Shown: positions 1 through 4,482 of the stretch, piece after piece
How the letters are laid out: the number at the start of each line of letters is the position of its first letter
Position numbering within the stretch: the first letter of the stretch is position 1
Origin: SIG291 sp045543455
Lineage (GTDB): Bacteria > Bacillota > Clostridia > Lachnospirales > Lachnospiraceae
DNA: 7,978 nucleotides
Direction of reading: 5' to 3'
Assembly: GCA_045543455.1 (NCBI GenBank)
Contig: JAZQMK010000044.1
Span: 1 to 7,978, forward strand
The notes under the pieces: generated by a model
What the model was told of the DNA's origin: nothing
Seen by the model: only the letters and a program-made list of their open reading frames with translations
Database searches by the model: none
Made by a program: the position numbers and the translations under genes

Positions 1-213
1 TTTTCTAACATACATTGATATAAACAAATCCGCATTGGAAATTAACTGTGATGCAGTATCAAGTTTTACAAGTTGTTTATTGGCATCTACTAAAAGTTTT
101 ATAATCTCCTCATCCATTTCAATTTCCGGCATAGGTGGTAATGGATTTGGTTTAAAAGATTGATAAGTAGCCTCTCCTGTTAAATTGTCAACATATAGTC
201 CTGCTCGATTCAT
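1..213 (-). CDS. Fic family protein (Fic_N N-terminal part), cut by the window edge
   Basis: This is the first 71 codons of a Fic-domain protein; the rest lies beyond the left edge. Fic proteins transfer AMP, or occasionally other nucleotide-monophosphate groups, to hydroxyl side chains of target proteins. The visible part matches the Fic_N region: an MNRAGLYVDN start, a proline-rich PNPLPPMPEIEMDEE stretch at residues 22-36, then a helix and DLFISMYVRK at 62-71. In this subfamily an inhibitory helix with an [S/T]xxxE[G/N] motif usually follows within about ten residues, and the catalytic HPFxxGNGRxxR motif comes much later. Neither can be seen here. The ATG at 213 is preceded by AAGGAG about 7 bases upstream. 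A Phd/YefM-type antitoxin gene lies upstream on the same strand, 155 bases away, and the gap contains a promoter. The family call is confident; activity and completeness cannot be judged. Confidence 0.85.
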   Translation of the reverse strand, partial: MNRAGLYVDNLTGEATYQSFKPNPLPPMPEIEMDEEIIKLLVDANKQLVKLDTASQLISNADLFISMYVRK

Positions 214-245
214 ATAATTCTCCTTGTTTTACGAAGTAAAATGCT

Positions 246-263
246 TGCCTGATTATGCAGGCA
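246..263 (-). other. Small hairpin in the fic 5' leader
   Basis: TGCCTG at 246-251 and CAGGCA at 258-263 form a perfect 6-bp stem with a 6-base loop. The stem lies about 32 bases upstream of the fic start codon and downstream of the predicted promoter, so it would be in the untranslated leader of the mRNA. No T-tract follows directly on the minus strand, so it is not an obvious terminator. It may affect mRNA stability or translation, or it may be a protein-binding palindrome. Confidence 0.45.
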
Positions 264-278
264 GAGAATTTTTTACCT

Positions 279-344
279 CTTTTTGAAATAACTACATTCA
301 TTATACCTCTTTTATTTCAAAAAGTCATTAGGTTTTTGAAATAA
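279..344. repeat. Three copies of a 12-bp repeat in alternating orientation (putative operator)
   Basis: The sequence TTTTTGAAATAA occurs exactly at 280-291 and 333-344, and its exact reverse complement is at 312-323. The first two copies extend to a perfect 13-bp inverted repeat (279-291 and 312-324) with a 20-base spacer. Copy centres are 32 and 21 bp apart, close to three and two helical turns, so the sites could lie on the same face of the DNA. The copies surround the predicted fic promoter: one upstream of the -35, one between -35 and -10, and one just downstream of the -10. This is typical of a repressor operator, but the protein that binds is unknown. A leader hairpin formed by the 13-bp arms is an alternative. 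Confidence 0.6.
300..328 (-). promoter_or_regulatory. Predicted sigma-A-type promoter for fic
   Basis: On the minus strand a perfect -10 hexamer TATAAT (305-300) lies 17 bp downstream of ATGACT (328-323), which matches four of six bases of the TTGACA -35 consensus. Transcription would start near 293 and give a leader of about 80 bases before the fic ATG at 213. The promoter lies inside the gap between the antitoxin gene and fic, so fic may be expressed independently of the antitoxin gene. It overlaps the three-copy repeat at 279-344, which suggests repression. Confidence 0.6.
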
Positions 345-368
345 AACTGCTTGTTTCTGTGTTTTGTT

Positions 369-680
369 TCAATAAATCTTTTTCACAAATGTTATAACCG
401 TTTTTCTTCTCATGTACTCCCTGTAACTCATTACATACAATTCATCATACCCATTTCTTATGATGGAAAACAGCATATCAATACTTTCACATATTCTGAC
501 AATCTCTGCAGGATTTTTTAGTTTTCTAATCCGAAAATATTCATTAAAAATATCCTTTGTCATAATAACTAATTTAAGTTCTCCATTTCTGTTTACCACT
601 ACAGGTTCGCCTGCCTTATTACATAATTCAATAATTCCTGTTGTATCTTTTAAACTTGATAATGGTATAAATTTATTCAT
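369..680 (-). CDS. Phd/YefM-type antitoxin-like protein
   Basis: A 103-residue protein whose N-terminal half resembles Phd/YefM antitoxins, small DNA-binding proteins that neutralise a partner toxin and usually repress their own operon. The typical pattern is visible: IPLSSLKDTTGIIELC at residues 5-20, then GEPVVVNRNGELKLVIM at 24-40, matching the family's 'eP-hydrophobic-NG-hydrophobic' core. The C-terminal half (about 45-103) is basic and not typical; in this family that part normally binds the toxin. The ATG at 680 was chosen because GGAGGAG lies 4-5 bases upstream. The frame stays open to 806, but that extension runs back through a repeat and lacks the family's start. The next gene downstream encodes a Fic protein. 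Phd is the classical partner of Doc, itself a small Fic-fold toxin, so a functional pair is plausible but not proven. No good promoter was found directly upstream. Confidence 0.75.
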   Translation of the reverse strand: MNKFIPLSSLKDTTGIIELCNKAGEPVVVNRNGELKLVIMTKDIFNEYFRIRKLKNPAEIVRICESIDMLFSIIRNGYDELYVMSYREYMRRKTVITFVKKIY

Positions 681-698
681 TTTTCTCCTCCATAAAAT

Positions 699-733
699 GG
701 GCGAATTTTTGTTGCTCCCAACATAACTCGCCC
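699..733 (-). promoter_or_regulatory. Two-level hairpin upstream of the antitoxin gene
   Basis: GGGCGA at 699-704 pairs with TCGCCC at 728-733. Inside this, GTTG at 711-714 pairs with CAAC at 719-722 around a CTCC loop. The structure ends about 18 bases before the antitoxin start codon and just upstream of its GGAGGAG ribosome binding site. It could be the operator where the antitoxin represses its own gene, a 5' leader structure, or the 3' part of the neighbouring repeat family. The T-run after it is too short for a good terminator. Confidence 0.45.
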
Positions 734-752
734 TATTTTTCTTAATTTTTCT

Positions 753-808
753 GTCCAAGCCACCTCGAAAAAGCTTCGCTTTTCCTCGGTGTTTGGCTTT
801 CGCCATAT
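753..808. repeat. Structured repeat, copy A
   Basis: A 56-bp sequence that recurs at 859-914 with 52 of 56 bases identical, a period of 106 bp. It folds into a long imperfect hairpin: 755-774 pairs with 778-796, capped by AAAAGC-TTC-GCTTTT. On the minus strand the tip is GCGAAGC, known as an unusually stable single-stranded DNA mini-hairpin. Next to it, 795-804 forms a second small hairpin, GGC-GAAA-GCC on the minus strand. The outer end is GTCCAAGC, the same 8 bases that bound the copy B unit. A palindrome follows at 838-849, in the same relative position as the palindrome in copy B. No coding function is apparent. Confidence 0.8.
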
Positions 809-858
809 ATCAGCCATAAGAAAAAGTCGATATTGCGAGCAAGCTTGCTACAGACTAC

Positions 859-914
859 GTCCAAGCCACTTCGAAAAAGCTTCGCTTTTCCTCAGTGTTT
901 GGCTATCGCCAAAT
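859..914. repeat. Structured repeat, copy B
   Basis: The second copy of the 56-bp repeat, differing from copy A at four positions. Two of the four are a pair: C764/G788 in copy A becomes T870/A894 here, so the base pair is kept in the stem. This suggests that the fold itself matters. The GCGAAGC tip is retained (minus strand, 885-879). The adjacent small hairpin is longer than in copy A: TTTGGC at 898-903 pairs with GCCAAA at 908-913. The TTTGG segment can also pair with CCAAG near the start of the repeat, so two folds compete. Confidence 0.8.
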
Positions 915-923
915 AGAAATCAA

Positions 924-969
924 AAATAACACAATCATACGCGAGCTAGCTCGCACGATTGTGTTATTT
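924..969 (-). terminator. Large hairpin after spoIVB, probable intrinsic terminator
   Basis: Perfect 13-bp arms at 924-936 and 957-969 (core AATAACACAATC and GATTGTGTTATT) enclose a second perfect palindrome, GCGAGCTAGCTCGC at 941-954. On the minus strand the structure begins about 18 bases after the spoIVB stop codon, and the last arm runs into TTATTTTTG. This fits an intrinsic terminator for spoIVB. The A-rich sequence before the left arm could also let it work on transcripts from the other side. It lies inside the unit with terminal inverted repeats, so the terminator may have arrived with that element. Confidence 0.6.
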
Positions 970-986
970 CCGCTTTCTGCTTGGAC

Positions 987-2228
987 TCAATGCTTAAGCA
1001 TATTTTCAATAAATATCCCATATCCCTTGGTCGGGTCATTTACCAGTACATGGGTCACAGCACCGATTATCTTTCCGTCCTGAATAATTGGACTGCCGCT
1101 CATTCCTTGGACTATTCCATTTGTTAGTTTTAACAGTTCTTCGTCTGTAACTGTAAATTCTATACCTTTATTTGTATCAGCTAATTTTTGATTGATATCT
1201 GTTATTTTTATTTTGTAGTCTCTTTTGTTTCCATCTACATAGCTTCTTATATAGGCATCTCCCTTTTTTATTTCGTTTGAATATGCTATTTCTGCTAAAT
1301 CTACATTTTTAAGCTCGGCTGTGTCTTTATAATTACCAAATATACCAAAATCGTTATTTTCATATATATCACCGATATAATATTTATTGTTATAATTAAT
1401 CGCACCAACTAATTCTCCTGGTTTTGCTGCCTGTCCGGGAATTACAGTTATTATTTTTGCCTCATATAGCTTACCGGAGCTTGAATTAATTATTTTACCT
1501 GTATCTATATCTGCGATGCCATGCCCTAATGCGCCAAAGTTTCCATTGGTTTTTATATATGTTATTGTGCCAATTCCCTGTGCATCATCCCTAATCCATA
1601 TGCCAAGCCTATAGTTGCCATCATCACACAAAATTGCATTTACCCTTACCTGAGAAATGGTATTATTTCTATCTATTGTAAGTATTATTTCATCTGACTT
1701 TAATTCTTTAACTTTGTCAGTCAATTGTTCCTTGGAATAAAGTTTTTCACCATTTATTTCTAAAATGTAGTCTCCAGGTTGTAGCTTATCTTTGCAGTTT
1801 ATTGTTTTATTACCGTTGTAATCGGTTATTTCTCCTAGCTTTGCCACCTGTATGCCATCGTATTTTATATAAATACCAACTGGAAATCCACCTAAAATAA
1901 CTTGTTGCTTTTCTACAACATTTACATTAATAGTCTTTATATTGTATATTCCAAGAAATTTTACATCTAATTGGTATTTGCCATTTTCACCGGCCTTTAT
2001 AACAAAGGGCTCACTAAAGTTTACATTTACTACATTGTCTGCATGTGCAACGCTGCCTAGTACAGGAAGATTAAAATTGTATTGCCTTTCCTTGTTTTCT
2101 TCAATATAAATTTCATCTGGCAAGTTTGTTTTGCAATATATTATTGCACTTAAGGCTAACACTATAATGCCGCTTGCATATATGCTTAACAATAAAAAGC
2201 GCATTTTTTTATACAGTTTATAGTTCAT
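987..2228 (-). CDS. spoIVB: SpoIVB sporulation signalling serine protease
   Basis: SpoIVB is the PDZ-domain serine protease (family S55) that the forespore exports to the space between the two membranes. There it triggers the SpoIVF complex, so that pro-sigma-K is processed in the mother cell. The 413-residue length is normal for the family. A membrane anchor spans about residues 10-31. A PDZ domain lies at about 113-185 (GGFPVGIYIK to LQPGDYILEINGE). The protease domain has the catalytic His in ALGHGIADID (H236), the Asp in TVTDEELLK (D362) and the Ser in GIVQGMSGSPII (S377), closely matching the positions reported in Bacillus subtilis. The C-terminus THVLVNDPTKGYGIFIENML is typical. The ATG at 2228 is preferred over the one at 2243 because GGGGGGA sits at proper distance before it. 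A terminator upstream implies its own promoter, which I could not identify. spo0A does not follow. Confidence 0.95.
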   Translation of the reverse strand: MNYKLYKKMRFLLLSIYASGIIVLALSAIIYCKTNLPDEIYIEENKERQYNFNLPVLGSVAHADNVVNVNFSEPFVIKAGENGKYQLDVKFLGIYNIKTINVNVVEKQQVILGGFPVGIYIKYDGIQVAKLGEITDYNGNKTINCKDKLQPGDYILEINGEKLYSKEQLTDKVKELKSDEIILTIDRNNTISQVRVNAILCDDGNYRLGIWIRDDAQGIGTITYIKTNGNFGALGHGIADIDTGKIINSSSGKLYEAKIITVIPGQAAKPGELVGAINYNNKYYIGDIYENNDFGIFGNYKDTAELKNVDLAEIAYSNEIKKGDAYIRSYVDGNKRDYKIKITDINQKLADTNKGIEFTVTDEELLKLTNGIVQGMSGSPIIQDGKIIGAVTHVLVNDPTKGYGIFIENMLKH

Positions 2229-2270
2229 TATTAATCCCCCCATTCATTTTATTTATCACTTTAAAAAGCA

Positions 2271-2297
2271 AATAAGAGAGCTTTTCGCTCTCTTATT
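2271..2297 (-). terminator. Intrinsic terminator after recN
   Basis: AATAAGAGAGC at 2271-2281 and GCTCTCTTATT at 2287-2297 form a perfect 11-bp stem with a 5-base loop. On the minus strand it lies about 20 bases after the recN stop codon and is followed by TGCTTTTT. It should end the dxs-to-recN transcription unit and separate it from spoIVB. Confidence 0.85.
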
Positions 2298-2315
2298 ATA
2301 TGTCAAAAATAATTT

Positions 2316-3983
2316 TTAAACCTTTGTAGCCGTTGCCAATTGTTTCATCTCTCTTGCACTGTCCAGGGTGGCATTTGTTATCTTTGCTCCACCTATTAAT
2401 CTTGCAAGCTCATTTACTATTGCATCCTCATCCAGCTTAACAATATTTGTAACAGTTCTGTCTTCGGATACATTTTTTTCTATAAGAAAATGCTCATCTG
2501 CCATTGCCGCAATCTGTGGTAAATGCGTAATGCACATTACCTGATGCTTATTTGATATTAATTTTATCTTTTCTGATACCATCTGAGCTGTTCTCCCGCT
2601 TATACCTGTATCAATTTCATCAAAAATTAATGTATCTGTTTCATCTTTATTAGCAATTACTGATTTAATGGCAAGCATAATTCTTGACATTTCACCACCT
2701 GATGCTATTGATGATATTGGTTTTAAATCTTCACCTGGATTTACCGATATTACAAATCGTGCAATATCGTATCCGTTAGCTGTATAGTGATCATTTCTAA
2801 TAAAATCCATATCAAAATTCACACTTAAAAAGTTAAGATCATGTAATGCTTCTTTTATCTTTTCAGTAAGCTGCTTTGCAATGTTTTTTCTTATATTTGA
2901 CAGTTTCTGCGATAATTCATCTACGACCTTTTCATGTGCATTTATTGCGATTATAAGATCTTGTCTATAATTATCAGCATTTTCAAGAATATTTAAATTC
3001 TCTATTGCTTTTTCTTTGTATTCTTCAATTGCCATTATTGAATTGCCATATTTAGACTTCAATGAATTAATCAAATCCATACGTTGTATAACCTGGTTAA
3101 AATATTCCGGTTCATATTCCATATAGGATAAATAATTTGCCAAATCACTATTTGCATCATTTATAATGGATTCTGCATCAATAAATTGCTTTAGAATATT
3201 GTCTAGCTTATCATCATATGAAAGTATACTCTGAATATCCTTAATTGCTTCGCCTATATCATTTAAAGCTGATTGACTGTACTTTAAAGCATTGGATGCT
3301 GAGCCTATAATTTTTTGTGAATTATTAAGTCTCTTATATGTTTCTTCTAATTCTATATCTTCATCTGCTATAAGCTTAGCCTCTTCAATTTCATTAATTT
3401 CATACTTTAAAAATGCAATTTCCTTGGCTGTATTTTTTTGTGAATTTTCAAGTTCATCAAGCTTTGATTTTAAATCTATGTATTTATCATACATTTCTTT
3501 TAAATCCACTTTAATAGTTTCGATTTCGTCCTTTGCATAACGGTCTAATATTTCTAAATGCTTGCTCTCATTTAACAAAGACTGATGCTCATGCTGACCA
3601 TGTATGTCGATAAGTAACGAAGTTACCTTCTTTAGCTGGGTGTTTGTTACACTTTCTCCATTAACCTTTGATACACTTCTTCCCTGAGTTATCTTTCGAT
3701 TAATAAATAACTGTCCGCCTTCAATTTCTACTACGCCCAGTTCTTTTAATTTATTAATTTTTTCCTTGTCATTAATCATAAATTCCAGTTCTACAAGGGC
3801 ATACTCGGCACCCTTTCGAACTATATCATGACTAACCTTACCTCCAAGTGCAATATTGATGGAGCCAATAATTATTGATTTACCTGCTCCTGTTTCACCG
3901 GTAAGTACATTAAAGCCTTCTTTGAAATTTACATCAATTTCTTCAATTAATGTAAGATTCTTCACATGTAAATTAACTAACAT
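2316..3983 (-). CDS. recN: DNA repair protein RecN
   Basis: RecN is an SMC-like ATPase that gathers broken DNA ends early in recombinational repair of double-strand breaks. The 555-residue product is close to the usual length. In order it shows the N-terminal family signature MLVNLHVKNLTLIEEI, Walker A GETGAGKS at 29-36, the conserved DIHGQHEHQSLL segment around 126-137, a long charged coiled-coil region at roughly 145-365, the ABC signature ASGGEMSR at 427-434, Walker B LIFDEIDTGISG at 452-463, and ITHLPQIA at 485-492. The ATG at 3983 was chosen because the family begins MLVNLHVKNL and GGGAG lies 7 bases upstream; an in-frame ATG at 4013 would add ten unconserved residues. It follows argR by 45 bases and is the last gene before the terminator. 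No LexA-type SOS box was recognised in the short upstream gap. Confidence 0.96.
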   Translation of the reverse strand: MLVNLHVKNLTLIEEIDVNFKEGFNVLTGETGAGKSIIIGSINIALGGKVSHDIVRKGAEYALVELEFMINDKEKINKLKELGVVEIEGGQLFINRKITQGRSVSKVNGESVTNTQLKKVTSLLIDIHGQHEHQSLLNESKHLEILDRYAKDEIETIKVDLKEMYDKYIDLKSKLDELENSQKNTAKEIAFLKYEINEIEEAKLIADEDIELEETYKRLNNSQKIIGSASNALKYSQSALNDIGEAIKDIQSILSYDDKLDNILKQFIDAESIINDANSDLANYLSYMEYEPEYFNQVIQRMDLINSLKSKYGNSIMAIEEYKEKAIENLNILENADNYRQDLIIAINAHEKVVDELSQKLSNIRKNIAKQLTEKIKEALHDLNFLSVNFDMDFIRNDHYTANGYDIARFVISVNPGEDLKPISSIASGGEMSRIMLAIKSVIANKDETDTLIFDEIDTGISGRTAQMVSEKIKLISNKHQVMCITHLPQIAAMADEHFLIEKNVSEDRTVTNIVKLDEDAIVNELARLIGGAKITNATLDSAREMKQLATATKV

Positions 3984-3993
3984 CTGTATTCTC

Positions 3994-4018
3994 CCTTCTA
4001 TGTGATTGTTCACTAGGG
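3994..4018 (-). other. Hairpin that could cover the recN ribosome binding site
   Basis: In the argR-recN gap the arms CTA-GTGA and TCAC-A-TAG pair around a 4-base loop (3998-4016), and CC/GG pairs extend the stem outward. The outer side uses G's of the GGGAG sequence that precedes the recN start codon. The fold is short and contains bulges, so any effect on translation is uncertain. Confidence 0.3.
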
Positions 4019-4028
4019 ACTCTCAAAA

Positions 4029-4481
4029 TCATCCATTTATAATTTTTTTGATTTTTTTCATTAAATTGACGGTTTCTGAAACGGTTCTAACAGCACACAT
4101 GATTGTATCATCTCCGGCGATACAACCAACGATTTCCGGCCAATGCATTGCATCTAAAGCTGCTGCTACAGCCATAGCCATACCTGGCACCGTTTTTATC
4201 ACTAATATATTCTGTGCCATATCCATATTCATATAACCATCTTTTAATATTCTTATATATTTTTCATTAAGCTGATTGTCATCTTTATGTAATAATGCAT
4301 ATTTTTGTCTTCCATTAGGTGTAAGTACCTTTGAAAGCTTTAATTCCTTTATATCTCTTGACACTGTAGCCTGAGTTGTATTAAAGCCATCTTCATTAAG
4401 CTTTGCTGCCAGTTCTTCCTGCGTTTCTATTTCATAATTATTAATTAATTCAATTATCTTTGACTGTCTTATATTTTTCAT
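4029..4481 (-). CDS. argR: Arginine repressor ArgR
   Basis: ArgR (AhrC in Bacillus) is a hexameric transcription factor that binds ARG boxes when arginine is present. It represses arginine biosynthesis and often activates catabolism. The protein is 150 residues, the usual size. The N-terminal winged helix-turn-helix is clear: ETQEELAAKLNEDGFNTTQATVSRDIKELKL, with the Ser-Arg recognition pair at 41-42. The C-terminal oligomerisation and arginine-binding domain shows TVPGMAMAVAAALD at 97-110 and GDDTIMCAVRT at 123-133, whose aspartates contact arginine. The ATG at 4481 has GGATGG about 5 bases upstream and lies one base after the nadK stop; an ATG at 4490 would overlap nadK and has no usable ribosome binding site. 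This position between nadK and recN is typical for Firmicutes. No ARG box was recognised nearby. Confidence 0.95.
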   Translation of the reverse strand: MKNIRQSKIIELINNYEIETQEELAAKLNEDGFNTTQATVSRDIKELKLSKVLTPNGRQKYALLHKDDNQLNEKYIRILKDGYMNMDMAQNILVIKTVPGMAMAVAAALDAMHWPEIVGCIAGDDTIMCAVRTVSETVNLMKKIKKIING

Positions 4482-4482
4482 A

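Larger units (their letters stand above)
681..986. other. 306-base gene-free region filled with structured repeats
   Basis: No gene is supported between the spoIVB stop and the antitoxin start. From right to left the region holds a unit with 8-bp terminal inverted repeats (859-986) that contains a large hairpin (924-969) and repeat copy B (859-914). Then come a linker with a 12-bp palindrome at 838-849 (AGCAAGCTTGCT), repeat copy A (753-808), an AT-rich stretch (734-752), and a two-level hairpin (699-733) just upstream of the antitoxin ribosome binding site. Open frames here, such as the 62-codon plus-strand frame at 895-1083, cross the repeats and have no family resemblance. Confidence 0.7.
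859..986. mobile_element. Possible MITE- or REP-like unit with 8-bp terminal inverted repeats
   Basis: GTCCAAGC at 859-866 and its exact reverse complement GCTTGGAC at 979-986 bound a 128-bp non-coding unit that abuts the spoIVB stop codon (987-989). The unit holds repeat copy B and the large hairpin at 924-969. A related but more degenerate unit follows (copy A with the palindrome at 838-849). Small size, terminal inverted repeats, strong secondary structure and a second diverged copy are typical of non-autonomous elements. No target-site duplication is evident, and no transposase gene is in the window. A complex terminator with duplicated parts is the main alternative. Confidence 0.4.

Noticed and set aside
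460..726. Plus-strand open frame of 88 codons opposite the antitoxin gene.
   Set aside because: It is the antisense of a gene with family resemblance and its own ribosome binding site; the composition looks like an antisense shadow.
753..758. TTGGAC (minus strand) as a -35 for the antitoxin gene.
   Set aside because: At 16-18 bp spacing the -10 position reads TAGGGC or similar, too far from TATAAT to support a promoter call.
681..806. In-frame N-terminal extension of the Phd-like protein up to an ATG at 806.
   Set aside because: It translates repeat copy A into an Arg/Lys-rich stretch with no family match. The ATG at 680 has a strong GGAGGAG upstream and gives the normal family start.
753..914. 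The two repeat copies as a CRISPR remnant.
   Set aside because: There are only two copies, the 56-bp repeat is longer than usual CRISPR repeats, the intervening DNA has its own palindrome at a matching position, and no cas gene is in the window.
895..1083. Plus-strand open frame of 62 codons.
   Set aside because: It crosses repeat copy B, the terminator hairpin and the end of spoIVB on the opposite strand. It has no ribosome binding site or recognisable sequence.
3984..4028. LexA (SOS) operator before recN, suggested by GAACAATCACAT in the gap.
   Set aside because: Only the GAAC half-site is present; the matching GTTC half is missing, so it does not fit the Firmicute SOS box.
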